Assembly: GCF_900109685.1 (NCBI RefSeq)
Contig: NZ_FOBB01000005.1
Coordinates: 124,001 to 188,000, forward strand
Direction of reading: 5' to 3'
DNA: 64,000 bases
Origin: Chitinophaga rupis
GTDB taxonomy: Bacteria > Bacteroidota > Bacteroidia > Chitinophagales > Chitinophagaceae
Shown in pieces: positions 50,235 to 59,306 of this stretch. The notes beneath the pieces are model-generated. The model was not told the DNA's origin, did not search any database, and saw only the letters and a list, made by a program, of their open reading frames with translations. Each line of letters begins with the position of its first letter. Positions within the stretch are counted from its first letter, which is position 1. Made by a program: the position numbers and the translations under genes.

Positions 50235-50260
50235 CAAGCCAGGCATTGCTGCCTGGCTTG
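50235..50260 (-). terminator. Terminator of the heparinase PUL
   Basis: A perfect 11-bp stem (50235-50245 with 50250-50260), loop TTGC, followed on the minus strand by CCCGTTTAATAAAG, a weak T-run. Confidence 0.7.
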
Positions 50261-50285
50261 AAAAGAGATCTGAAGTTATTGAATA

Positions 50286-52238
50286 CTAATTTGCGCTGAT
50301 CACAAAATTAATATCGCTTTTTGCGCTTATGCCGGTTGACCTGAAATTGATCCTGTATATATTATCGCCCCATTTCTGCTGCACGCCCTGGTCTTCCTCA
50401 GTTAGCAGGGGCACCTTTTCCACTGCAGCTTCCAGCAGCCTTGCAGGGTAGCGCACATAAAAATCCTTAGCCCCACCATTTTTTGCCCGGCCATGCACCA
50501 CTATTATGCCGGGCTGCTTTACGGTTACGGGATAACAGGTCATCAGATGTTCGGTAAGCGAATCTGCTTTCTGCAGCTGTATAACATCTCTTACCTGCAC
50601 CTGTTTACCTTTGTTGAGCTGTATGGTCCTGTTCCATTTACTGATCCCGGCTTCCTTAGGGTACGCCCCGGCAATATCCAGCGCCAGCCGGCTGCTGCCA
50701 TTCCCGGTATGATAGCTTACCTGCTCCGCCTTAAAACGGGGACCGGCTTCCTGCGTATGCCCGTTAACGGTAGGTATATTATGATAGTCTGAACGGTTGT
50801 ACCAGATCTCATACCTTCTGCTGCTGAAGGTTTTAGCGGTATAGGTACCGCGCCCCACATCTATCAGCACAGGCAAGCCATCATAATATACTACATAACT
50901 GCCTACATCGTTGTGGTTATGGCTTTCATCGTTATTACCGCCTTTGGCAGCTACAAAATAACCGGCGGTGCTGCCTGCATGGTCACGGGCTATCATCACC
51001 TGCAGGTCGGGCCACCAGAAGTCGGCAGGCAGCGGCAGGCCTTTTTCCGCATGGTTAAATTCATCTTCCATAAACAGGGCGAACAGGTTCCTGAAGAACT
51101 GGTAATTCCCCAATGTGCCTTTGCTTTTTTCATCCAGGTAGTAAGCGCCAAAATGCATCATATCGGGATCCTGGATGTCTTTACCAAACCGGTATATCAT
51201 CGTGCCGGCCATTCCGGGCTGCGGGTCTGCATCTGCAAAATCCAGGAAGTAACGCTCACTGATCTGTGCACGGTAAATGAATGCGCCCATGTTCCGTATC
51301 TTCTGATCATTGTACACATAGGTGAATGCATTGTTGCTGGCAAGGTTCAGCAATGAAATATTATCGTACAAAGATGCGGCTGCAGCGCCCCAGTAACCGG
51401 GGCCTTCGTCACAGCCGCCATCTGCAGGGTAGGGGTCCAGGAATGCATCCAGCACACCCAGGATCTTGTGCACGGCTGCCAGGCGTACTGTATCATTCTT
51501 TTCCAATAGCAGCACGGAATTAAGCCAGTTGGAACAGATCCAGGGATTCCAGTTATTGGGCCGCCTGCCGTTGGCATTGGTGCCCATCCACCCATGATAT
51601 TTTGTCATAAGCGGTTTAAAAATGCGGTAGTTGGTTTCATAATAGATCCTTTTGCGCACCTGCGGGGAAATGGCATCCAGCTTATCTCCCAGGAAATAAT
51701 CGACCCAGGCCAGCAGGGTGGCTGTTTCGGCAGAAAAAAGCTCCACAAAGGGTTGCGATACATCCATTAACCCGGCATATTCCTTTGTATGCGGCAGGTG
51801 TGCGGATGAGCCCCAGAAAGATTCTTCGCAAATGGACCATACGCCATTCACAATATCATCCATAAACCGGCCTTTATTTTCATACACTTCCGCCAGCAGC
51901 AGGGTACCCAGGGCTGCGCGTTTTTTATTGGCAATATCCTGGTATTCGCTCCGGTTACCATTCCGCACGATCAGCAGGGATTTTACAGCAGGTATGCCCG
52001 GCCATTCAAATCCTAAATATCCTTCCGCTCTTTTTATCAGCGCCTGGCCGGCTGCAGCATCTGCCTTAGCCCATGCAGCCCGGTTATCCGGCTTGGGAAA
52101 AGGTTGCCAGCTGGCTTGCGGTATTATTATTTTTGCTAACTGCGCTTCGGTGTACCGGCCGCTTAACAGGTGCTGCTGCGCGTGCAATGCAACCGGGATC
52201 AGGTACAGCATACAGAGGGCCAGGAATAGTTTTCTCAT
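50286..52238 (-). CDS. Heparinase II/III-family polysaccharide lyase
   Basis: 650 residues. Signal peptide 1-20 (ends LHAQ). An (alpha/alpha) toroid covers about 60-400 (GCDEGPGYWGAAAASLYDNISLL; NNWNPWICSNWLNSVLLLEK). The anti-parallel beta-sandwich follows, with the family signature NHNDVGSYVVYYDGLPVLID (His442) and YEIWYNRSDYHNIPTVNG. It cleaves a uronic-acid glycan by beta-elimination in the periplasm, or may be an oligouronide lyase. Heparin, alginate and other acidic glycans cannot be told apart here. It is the last gene of the susC-susD-lipoprotein-lipoprotein-lyase locus and the only enzyme in it. Confidence 0.92.
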   Translation of the reverse strand: MRKLFLALCMLYLIPVALHAQQHLLSGRYTEAQLAKIIIPQASWQPFPKPDNRAAWAKADAAAGQALIKRAEGYLGFEWPGIPAVKSLLIVRNGNRSEYQDIANKKRAALGTLLLAEVYENKGRFMDDIVNGVWSICEESFWGSSAHLPHTKEYAGLMDVSQPFVELFSAETATLLAWVDYFLGDKLDAISPQVRKRIYYETNYRIFKPLMTKYHGWMGTNANGRRPNNWNPWICSNWLNSVLLLEKNDTVRLAAVHKILGVLDAFLDPYPADGGCDEGPGYWGAAAASLYDNISLLNLASNNAFTYVYNDQKIRNMGAFIYRAQISERYFLDFADADPQPGMAGTMIYRFGKDIQDPDMMHFGAYYLDEKSKGTLGNYQFFRNLFALFMEDEFNHAEKGLPLPADFWWPDLQVMIARDHAGSTAGYFVAAKGGNNDESHNHNDVGSYVVYYDGLPVLIDVGRGTYTAKTFSSRRYEIWYNRSDYHNIPTVNGHTQEAGPRFKAEQVSYHTGNGSSRLALDIAGAYPKEAGISKWNRTIQLNKGKQVQVRDVIQLQKADSLTEHLMTCYPVTVKQPGIIVVHGRAKNGGAKDFYVRYPARLLEAAVEKVPLLTEEDQGVQQKWGDNIYRINFRSTGISAKSDINFVISAN

Positions 52239-52399
52239 GTTTTTTGATTTGAGGATCTTAAAAATAAGGTATTGCCCACTGTCCTATGATATATGAATAT
52301 ACATCCGGCTGGTCATAGTTTCCAACCGGTAAGCAGCAATTCATTGCTTTTAAACCCTGTATATTTTTCATATTGTTTCGTGGTTTTTACCATGGTTCT

Positions 52400-53389
52400 C
52401 TATTTAAGCGTATAACGCTTTATGCTGATCACAGCGCTTTTGCTGCCGTTATTTACCTTGTTCATGAAAATATAAGCGCGGTATTTACCATCAGCGGTTT
52501 CTACCCACGCGCCGGCTTCTTCCTTCATGTTAATGGCATAATTGGGTGCATTGGAGATATTCAGTTTTTCAAAATCCAGATCATCAATATAAACGCCATA
52601 TTTCAGCCGTGCAAGGTTAAAATCCTGCAGGTTCCACACCTTGCTGATCTTTGTGCTTCTATTGGCATTCGGCGGCAATGATACACCGGGCAGGTATTGT
52701 TTGTCTGCACCCGGCGATACCAGGGAGTGGTTAAAAGATATATTGGGTATGGAGCGGTAAAGGTACACCAGGTCTATCTTATCCGGGCTGGCAGCGGCAT
52801 CTGTGCTGTTATACGCTGTCAGGTCTGCAATGGAAATAAAACAGTTCGCTGCATCTTTCACCGGTATGTCCAGCTTCATATCCATTTTGGAAATGGTATA
52901 AGGGCCCATTGCGTAGCTCACGGTTTCCCCGTTGCTGCTTTTGGCGTTGAACGTAAATCTCACGGTTTTGCCGCGCGCTGCTTCCGGTATATAATAGTAA
53001 TACCGCAAGGTGGCGGCGCTGGTATCTTTAGTGAAGTTCACCTTTGTTACTGCGCCTTCATTCACGGAGGGATCGCCTACCGGGATGCCCACATCGTCGC
53101 CGCTGCCGTTGGTGTAAAAGGAATTATTCTGCAGCCAGGTTTGCGGCGCCCCGGCAATAGAGGCTTCCACCTGTGCGGAAACAATCTTTCCCTGGCCGGG
53201 TAAAATGGCCATTGCGTAGGCAAACTCAATTGGCTGCCCTACCAGGTTCGGGCCCAGGGTACGTTTAATGCAATCATTATGCAGCCCGTTTTTTGCGGTG
53301 GGCAGGGCGTATTTATCATCCTTGCAGGCTGCCATCATCAGCAGGAAAGCGGGTAGCAGCCACGTATATTTTAAATGTTTAACTGGCAT
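52400..53389 (-). CDS. PUL surface lipoprotein (possibly DUF4466-like)
   Basis: 329 residues with a lipobox and Cys22 (LLMMAACKDDKYALP). It is beta-rich throughout. Notable blocks are GQGKIVSAQVEASIAGAPQTWLQNNSFYTNGSGDDVGIPVGDPSVNEGAVTKVNFTKDT and a C-terminal domain ending KYRAYIFMNKVNNGSKSAVISIKRYTLK. It is probably a surface glycan-binding protein displayed beside the SusC/SusD complex, as is usual for lipoproteins at this position. The general look recalls DUF4466 proteins, but I am not certain of the family. It lies 22 nt after the preceding lipoprotein. Confidence 0.82.
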   Translation of the reverse strand: MPVKHLKYTWLLPAFLLMMAACKDDKYALPTAKNGLHNDCIKRTLGPNLVGQPIEFAYAMAILPGQGKIVSAQVEASIAGAPQTWLQNNSFYTNGSGDDVGIPVGDPSVNEGAVTKVNFTKDTSAATLRYYYYIPEAARGKTVRFTFNAKSSNGETVSYAMGPYTISKMDMKLDIPVKDAANCFISIADLTAYNSTDAAASPDKIDLVYLYRSIPNISFNHSLVSPGADKQYLPGVSLPPNANRSTKISKVWNLQDFNLARLKYGVYIDDLDFEKLNISNAPNYAINMKEEAGAWVETADGKYRAYIFMNKVNNGSKSAVISIKRYTLK

Positions 53390-53411
53390 GTTGCGTGTTT
53401 TAAAATGAGCA

Positions 53412-53819
53412 CTACGGTTGCTGTACGGTAATGTATACGGTATAGGTTTTCCTTACCTGGCGGTTGCCGGATATTACCGTGTATTGTTTAGGGTGGTCCA
53501 GGTCTGAAAAGTTAACCTTGCCTGTGATCTTGGGATCCAGCTTGGCATCTGTTACCAGGGAGAACTGCGGGTAGAGGTTTGTAAGGTCTGTACCAAAAAA
53601 TACTTTTGCCTTAATCGTGCAGGCGGTGGTATCGATCTGTGGCGTGCCGGTTAATACGGTCTGAAAATCGGTGCCCAGCAGCTCAAAGTTGCTTACATAA
53701 CATTCGGCGCGGGTGGTGATCAGCAGCCCGTCTTCATCCACCGGGTTTTCTTTTGTACAGGCTATCCAGGTAAAGGCTGCCAGCAGCAGCAAGCCTGCTA
53801 TGCTGAAATATTTTTGCAT
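53412..53819 (-). CDS. PUL small surface lipoprotein
   Basis: 135 residues from the ATG at 53819 (MQKYFSIAGLLLLAAFTWIA, Cys21). The mature part looks like a single immunoglobulin-like or DUF5018-type beta-sandwich (YVSNFELLGTDFQTVLTGTPQIDTTACTIKAKVFFGTDLTNLYPQFSLVTDAKLDP ... TYTVYITVQQP). It is a likely glycan-binding or spacer lipoprotein of the SusCD complex. It sits between susD (42 nt) and the larger lipoprotein. Confidence 0.83.
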   Translation of the reverse strand: MQKYFSIAGLLLLAAFTWIACTKENPVDEDGLLITTRAECYVSNFELLGTDFQTVLTGTPQIDTTACTIKAKVFFGTDLTNLYPQFSLVTDAKLDPKITGKVNFSDLDHPKQYTVISGNRQVRKTYTVYITVQQP

Positions 53820-53861
53820 TGTATAATGATTTAACATCGCGGAAAAATTGGTTACACTTTA

Positions 53862-55709
53862 TTATAACCAGGGTGTGTTCTGTGTCAGGTTAGGATTGCG
53901 GTCACGCTCAGCCGGGGGGATCCTGAAAATGTAACATTGCTGGTACAGCCTTTCAGAGGAGTTCTGAAAATAGCGGCTTACCTGTGCACCCTGTGTATCT
54001 ATGCGCCAAACACCACTGCCGAAAGGTGGACCCCATACTCTTTCAATAGCCCGCCAGCGGCGCAGGTCAAAAGAACGGTGCCCTTCACCGAGCAGCTCTA
54101 CGATACGTTCCTGCTCAATGGCGCTGAAAAAGGCATCTTTACCGGCTGTTTTGTCGCCGGTAAGCGGCGGCAGGTTACCACGGTGGCGGATCCTGTTCAC
54201 CAGCTCAATGGCATCGCCCTGCGGACCATTCACAGCGTTGGTAGCTTCTGCATACATCAGGTACACATCTGCCAGCCGCATTACCGGCCAGGCATAGTCG
54301 CCATCGCTGCGCCCCTGTCCTGCATAGTTGCGCAGGAACTTACGCAGCACGTAGCCGGAATTACAGCCATCGGTGTTATAGGTAGTGTAGCTTTTACCAT
54401 CAATGGTGATGGGCTGGTTCCATGTTTTATAAATGAATGGCACCCAGCCTGTTGATTTAAGCGAGATCATGCCCACGCTAACTTCATAATCCCACATTAT
54501 GGACGACTTCATACGGTAGTCGCGGTTCGTATAGCTTTGCGGGTTCAGCGCTGAATTAAGTGTAGTACGGGCGCCAGGCGCAGTAGGATCCATGGGGATC
54601 AGCTTAGGCGCAAAATCGCCGGTAGCGGTTGACTGGTAACGGTCTGCTATTTCATAACGGGGCGTTACCCAGCACTGTGATCCTTCATGGGAGCGGCCGG
54701 CTACATCGCGCATCAGCTCCTCACCCTGGCCGGTGCCGGTGCCGGCATGGGTAAATGACATGATCATTTCTGCATCACCATTGGCGATGGGTGTAAACAG
54801 GTAGTAATAATTGGGCAGGTTCTCAGCCTTGCCGGGCGGGTCGCATAAACCGGGTTCGCCACCGCGGAAAAGCGTAAGGCCATAATCATTGATCACTTTT
54901 TTGAAATCTTCAGCAGCTGCATTATAAGCCGTAATAGCATCGGCCTCACTGGATTTGAAGCCGGCCAGCTCTGGCCAGCCAAAGTGATTCCAGGATGCCC
55001 AGTAAAGCTGCATTTTGCCCCGGAAGGCCAGCGCAGCGGGTTTAGAGGCACGGCCCAATTCTGCGGCTCTTTCCGGCAGCTTGTCATATGCGTAGGTAAG
55101 ATCTGCAAGGATAGAATCTTTCACCTGTGCAATAGGCGTACGCGTTAGGCCGGCTACCTCGCTGTTGTTGAAGATAACATGCCCGATATAAGGCACATCG
55201 CCCCACATGGAGATCAGGCGCAGGTACACCATTGCGCGCAACAGACGGGCTTCCCCGATCACTCTTTCCAGCTCCGGCAGGGAAGTGCTGCTGGCAGTGG
55301 GCAGCATTTTGGTTACATTCTCTATTACATAATTGGTACGGTTCACACCACCGTACAGGTATTTATACATGTTATCAAAGTTGTCGCCATACCCGGAGGG
55401 GTTATAATCGGCATTATTGTAGGCGGCTCCTTTTTGCAGATCCGTGCTGGAAGTGCTATTGGTGGCGCTGCGCACACGGATGTATTCCGATTGTCCGTCG
55501 TATAAATAATCGCGGTCAAACAGTGGGCGCACATCTGCGTAAGCGCCCATCAAACCAATGGTAGCATCGGCTTCTGTTTTCCAGAATTTAGCTTCATTGA
55601 GCTCAGTGGTCGCGTCCTGGTCCAGCAGGTTTTTTACACAGCCGCTGTTAAGAACGGATATTCCTCCAAGCGCTGTTATACAGCATATTTTTATGATCGA
55701 TGTTTTCAT
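53862..55709 (-). CDS. SusD/RagB-family surface lipoprotein (second pair)
   Basis: 615 residues with lipoprotein Cys24 (SVLNSGCVKNLLDQDATTEL). Canonical SusD features: FWKTEADATIGLMGAYADV, YKYLYGGVNRTNYVIENVTKML, ARLLRAMVYLRLISMWGDVPYI (TPR region), and the C-terminal NRIRHRGNLPPL ... IEQERIVELLGEGHRSFDLRRWR. It captures the glycan on the cell surface and caps the SusC barrel encoded 10 nt upstream. The tight spacing indicates stoichiometric expression. Confidence 0.96.
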   Translation of the reverse strand: MKTSIIKICCITALGGISVLNSGCVKNLLDQDATTELNEAKFWKTEADATIGLMGAYADVRPLFDRDYLYDGQSEYIRVRSATNSTSSTDLQKGAAYNNADYNPSGYGDNFDNMYKYLYGGVNRTNYVIENVTKMLPTASSTSLPELERVIGEARLLRAMVYLRLISMWGDVPYIGHVIFNNSEVAGLTRTPIAQVKDSILADLTYAYDKLPERAAELGRASKPAALAFRGKMQLYWASWNHFGWPELAGFKSSEADAITAYNAAAEDFKKVINDYGLTLFRGGEPGLCDPPGKAENLPNYYYLFTPIANGDAEMIMSFTHAGTGTGQGEELMRDVAGRSHEGSQCWVTPRYEIADRYQSTATGDFAPKLIPMDPTAPGARTTLNSALNPQSYTNRDYRMKSSIMWDYEVSVGMISLKSTGWVPFIYKTWNQPITIDGKSYTTYNTDGCNSGYVLRKFLRNYAGQGRSDGDYAWPVMRLADVYLMYAEATNAVNGPQGDAIELVNRIRHRGNLPPLTGDKTAGKDAFFSAIEQERIVELLGEGHRSFDLRRWRAIERVWGPPFGSGVWRIDTQGAQVSRYFQNSSERLYQQCYIFRIPPAERDRNPNLTQNTPWL

Positions 55710-55719
55710 AGTTACACTT

Positions 55720-58700
55720 TTAAAGGCTCATGTTAATACCAAGGGAGTACGATTTCACCAGTGGATAGGCATTGCTTTTGTTACCCGTCATTTCCGGATC
55801 AAGCCCACGGTAAGAGGTAATAGTACCAATATTTTCCGCGGAGCAGTAAATGCGGAAAGTGCTGATGCCTATTCTGCGCAGCAGTTTTGCCGGCAGCGTG
55901 TAGCCAAGCTGCACATTCTTAAAACGGATGTAGCTGAGATCATCCAGCCAGAAAGTAGTTTCCTCACGGTTGGAGGAGCCGCCCAGGCGGGGCCATTCAC
56001 CATCGCGGTTTTCAAGCGACCAGGGTTGGGTCCAGTGATCCCAGGTGGATGCGTAACGCTGTGCACCGAAGTTCACATTGTTGTAGTTATTGATCCAGTA
56101 ATCCTTGCGGCCGGTAGCGCCCTGTATCAAAAAACCAAGATCAATACCTTTCCAGGATACGCTGCCGCCCAGAGAGATATTAGTGGTGGGCCGGTCGCGC
56201 TGCACATTAGGATGAGCTACTTTATCATTCCCATCTATCTTGCCATCGCCGTTTACATCCTTGCGGATGATATCGCCGGGTGAAGCGCCCTGCGGCGTTG
56301 CATTGTAAACATCCTGCCAGGTTTGCGCAATGCCGATGTCTTCATAGGTGTACAGGAAGTGATAGGGCATATCCAGGAACACATATCCTTTGGGCAGGAA
56401 CTCACTCCATTTTTCCAATGCGGTCCTGTTATAGGAGGCATTCAGATTAAGGCCGTAAGAGAAAGCGCCGGCTTTGTCGTTCCATGAAAAGTTGCCCTCT
56501 ATACCACGGTTCCGCAGGTTGCCGATATTCTTGCGGGGCGCAGTGTAGGCGCCTGTAAGCAGGTTAGACATTTCCGAAGGCCGGTTCATACCGGTGGTTA
56601 AGCGGTCGTAATAATCCAGCTCCACACCCAGGCGGCTATCCAGGAAAGAAAGATCCAGCCCCAGGTTCAGCACCCTGGTTGATTCCCAGGAAAGATCGCG
56701 GTTCACCATTTTTTTGTTCACAAAACCTTTGGCAATATTACCGTCGATCATGTAGTTGCTGTTAGCCAGGGTTGAGAGCTGCTCGTAACGATCCACGCCA
56801 CTGTTATTACCTAAACCGCCGTAAGAAACACGCAGTTTACCGCTGCTGAGCAGGCGGCCGGTAACGGGCTGCATAAAATTCTCTTCTGTGAAACGCCATC
56901 CCAGCGCCACAGAAGGGAAGAAACCAAAGCGGTGGCCCGGCAGGAACTTGGAAGAGCCATCATACCGGGCGTTCACCTCCAGCAGGTATTTATCATAGGC
57001 GCTATAATTAATACGGCCAATATAAGAGCGCAGGCCTTCTGTATTGGAGCTGCCGCTGGTGCTTTGAATGCCGGGTAATGCAGCATCCACTTCGTGCAGG
57101 GTAGGGTACAGGCGGTCGTTGCGGGAAGTGCCCTGCAGCCGGTCGTACCAATATTCTTCACTATACACCACCAATGCAGTCAGGTCATGATTGCGGGTGA
57201 TGGCTTTGTGGTAGGTAATACGGCTGGTCATCATTGTTTTGTAACCGGTGCTGGTATTGTTGCTAACGCCTGCATTATCGCCTACATACACGCGGCTGCC
57301 AAAGGCATTGGCCTGAAAATTATACGACCTGTTAGGAGTATTGGCATTCCAGCTGAATTGATTGTAGTAGTTTAACGAATAATCTACACGTCCCGTTAAA
57401 CCTGGTATGGGCGACCAGTCGATGTACATGCTGCCATTGGCCTCCTGCCGGTTCCTGTACGTAAGGTTGTTAATGTATACGGTGTATGGATTGTACGCCT
57501 GCGCATCTTCATTGTAAGCCATTACCCCTCCGTAATACCCGCTCACAGGGTCGTACGGCGTAATACCGGCAATAGCGAACTGCAGGTCAAAGCCGGCTGT
57601 ATTGCTGGAATTATCATCTGTAAAACCATCATCCAGCGCATACAGGAAATTAGACCAGTTACCGTAAAACCTTACGCCCGTATTTATATTTTTCCGGAGC
57701 TTGTGGTCGTAATTAAAGCGTGCGTTGTATTGTTTGAAATTGTTATTGATCTGCAATCCTTTTTCATCCTGCAAGCCAACGGATATAAAAAAGTTGGATT
57801 GCTCACTGCCACCGGAGGCCGACAGGTTATAGTTCTGCATAATGCCATCGCGTGTAATAATATCCCACCAGTCCGTATTCGGATAGCGCAGTGGATCTAT
57901 CATGCCAAGGGCCATCCACTGGTCAATGGTACCGTCTTTAAAGAGCCATTGGGAGCGCAGTGTGTTCACCGCTGCTGCACGCTGATGCAGGGTTAGCGCA
58001 CGCGGATAGTCCGCCATAAACTCATACGACCTGGTAGGCTTTTGCACGGCATAGTTACCGTTGAAGCTGAGCACTGTTTTCCGTTGTCCCTTGCCTGATT
58101 TTGTAGTGATGAGAATAACCCCGTTAGCAGCGCGGGAACCGTATACAGATGCGGACGTAGCATCTTTCAGCACGGATATGCTTTCAATATCATTCACATT
58201 CACCCGGTTAATGTCTACATCCGGCATGCCATCCACCACCACCAGCGGATTGCTGTTGTTAACTGTGCCCAGGCCCCTGATAAGCAGGCTGGATTGGTTT
58301 TTACCGGCCATACCGGTTGATTGGGTAACTGCCAGCCCGGGCACCAGGCCCGCCAGGGCGGAAGAAGCGTTGGGCAGGGAACGGCTGGTGATTTTCTGAT
58401 CAACCTTTACTGCGGAAACAGCGCCCAGCAGGTTCACCTTTCTTTGGGTGCCATAGCCCACCACTACTACTTCACCCAATGCTTTCTGGTTTGATTTCAG
58501 CTGGATGTTAACAGTGGTACGGCTGCCGGAGAAAGCAGCCTCCTGCCGGTCAAAACCAAGCGATGAAAATTCGAGCGTGCCGCTTTCAACACTTACACGC
58601 AGCAAATATTTGCCGCTGGCATCTGTAACCGTGCCGTTGCCGCCGCCTTTCAGCGTGATGGTAACACCGGGTAATGGCTGATTTGATTCGTCGGTAACAG

Positions 58701-58878
58701 TGCCGCTTACTTCATGTGTCTGTTTTTCCTGCCGGAACAGGGCTGTAGCGGGTATGGATAGTGATAAGCTGCTGGCTGCTGTTGCAGGAAAAAGGCCGGC
58801 CAGGGGTATCATAGTAAAAAGGAGCCGCCTAAAGTTTAACCTGCTTGGCGGAGGTAAGGAGGGTAAATGTTTTAACAT
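55720..58878 (-). CDS. SusC/RagA-family TonB-dependent transporter (second pair)
   Basis: 1052 residues from the ATG at 58878 (MLKHLPSLPPPSRLNF...), followed by a long hydrophobic signal. Further upstream ATGs fall inside the LacI-type operator and leader. The CarboxypepD-like domain is EVSGTVTDESNQPLPGVTITLKGGG. The plug has ALGEVVVVGYGTQRKVNLLGAVSAV, LLIRGLGTVNNSNPLVVVDGMPDVDINRVN and DATSASVYGSRAANGVILITTKSG. The barrel ends YSLGINMSL. It imports oligosaccharides produced outside or on the surface. It heads the five-gene PUL. Confidence 0.95.
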   Translation of the reverse strand: MLKHLPSLPPPSRLNFRRLLFTMIPLAGLFPATAASSLSLSIPATALFRQEKQTHEVSGTVTDESNQPLPGVTITLKGGGNGTVTDASGKYLLRVSVESGTLEFSSLGFDRQEAAFSGSRTTVNIQLKSNQKALGEVVVVGYGTQRKVNLLGAVSAVKVDQKITSRSLPNASSALAGLVPGLAVTQSTGMAGKNQSSLLIRGLGTVNNSNPLVVVDGMPDVDINRVNVNDIESISVLKDATSASVYGSRAANGVILITTKSGKGQRKTVLSFNGNYAVQKPTRSYEFMADYPRALTLHQRAAAVNTLRSQWLFKDGTIDQWMALGMIDPLRYPNTDWWDIITRDGIMQNYNLSASGGSEQSNFFISVGLQDEKGLQINNNFKQYNARFNYDHKLRKNINTGVRFYGNWSNFLYALDDGFTDDNSSNTAGFDLQFAIAGITPYDPVSGYYGGVMAYNEDAQAYNPYTVYINNLTYRNRQEANGSMYIDWSPIPGLTGRVDYSLNYYNQFSWNANTPNRSYNFQANAFGSRVYVGDNAGVSNNTSTGYKTMMTSRITYHKAITRNHDLTALVVYSEEYWYDRLQGTSRNDRLYPTLHEVDAALPGIQSTSGSSNTEGLRSYIGRINYSAYDKYLLEVNARYDGSSKFLPGHRFGFFPSVALGWRFTEENFMQPVTGRLLSSGKLRVSYGGLGNNSGVDRYEQLSTLANSNYMIDGNIAKGFVNKKMVNRDLSWESTRVLNLGLDLSFLDSRLGVELDYYDRLTTGMNRPSEMSNLLTGAYTAPRKNIGNLRNRGIEGNFSWNDKAGAFSYGLNLNASYNRTALEKWSEFLPKGYVFLDMPYHFLYTYEDIGIAQTWQDVYNATPQGASPGDIIRKDVNGDGKIDGNDKVAHPNVQRDRPTTNISLGGSVSWKGIDLGFLIQGATGRKDYWINNYNNVNFGAQRYASTWDHWTQPWSLENRDGEWPRLGGSSNREETTFWLDDLSYIRFKNVQLGYTLPAKLLRRIGISTFRIYCSAENIGTITSYRGLDPEMTGNKSNAYPLVKSYSLGINMSL

Positions 58879-58914
58879 AACGGAAATTTTAAGGTAATGG
58901 CAAAAGGAAGCCTG

Positions 58915-58933
58915 GTACCGGTTTAGCCGGTAC
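58915..58933. other. Hairpin in the susC leader
   Basis: GTACCGG (58915-58921) and CCGGTAC (58927-58933) form a 7-bp stem with a 5-nt loop, 37 nt ahead of the susC start. It could affect translation or mRNA stability. Confidence 0.4.
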
Positions 58934-58955
58934 GAATGAATTAAGTGCCATACAC

Positions 58956-58969
58956 TGCAAACGTTTGCA
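58956..58969. promoter_or_regulatory. LacI/PurR-type operator palindrome upstream of the second susC
   Basis: TGCAAACGTTTGCA is a perfect 14-bp palindrome carrying the LacI-family core GCAAACGTTTGC (as in PurR/CytR-type sites). It lies 78 nt before the susC start. No LacI-family gene is in the window. Confidence 0.6.
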
Positions 58970-59045
58970 TGCACGGCACAAACAGATGTGATTAATAGAT
59001 CCTAATTCATAGTCGCATAAATGGAAAAGATTTTAGTTTTTCTGG

Positions 59046-59075
59046 TAACGTGGTAATTCTAGCTAACGTGGTAAT
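59046..59075 (-). promoter_or_regulatory. ATTACCACGTT boxes, copies 2 and 3 (second susC)
   Basis: On the minus strand ATTACCACGTTA occurs at 59075-59064 and again at 59057-59046, an 18-nt period. They begin 7 nt after the TACATTTG box. The first 11 bases are identical to the box at the first susC promoter. Confidence 0.55.
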
Positions 59076-59082
59076 CCTTGGG

Positions 59083-59090
59083 CAAATGTA
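59083..59090 (-). promoter_or_regulatory. Possible -7 box of the second susC
   Basis: CAAATGTA on the plus strand reads TACATTTG on the minus strand (TAnnTTTG). There is no clear -33 box. If used, the leader is about 200 nt. Confidence 0.45.
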
Positions 59091-59171
59091 AAAAAACAAT
59101 CGATTGAAATAAAAAAATTATTATTTTTTGAGGGATGGAGTGAATTGTGGAGGAAATTACAGGTGACCTCT

Positions 59172-59306
59172 TAATTAAGAATGAATAATTAATAATCATA
59201 GGGCCAGTACCCGATGAAATACATTTCTGCAACCAGTACAAATAAAGAGGGCGGTACTTCAATTGAAATATCGCCCTCTCTATTATTAATTATTCATTCT
59301 TAATTA
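59172..59306. repeat. AT-rich element with 24-bp inverted ends, abutting a stop codon
   Basis: 59172-59195 and 59283-59306 are perfect 24-bp inverted copies. The right copy ends directly against the stop codon of the M1 peptidase gene (59307-59309). The 87-nt interior contains the peptidase terminator hairpin. The arm sequence (core GAATGAATAATTAAT) is similar to that of the element at 62797. Confidence 0.75.
59237..59278 (-). terminator. Terminator of the M1 peptidase gene
   Basis: GAGGGCG (59247-59253) pairs with CGCCCTC (59272-59278), followed on the minus strand by TTTATTTG. Confidence 0.65.
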
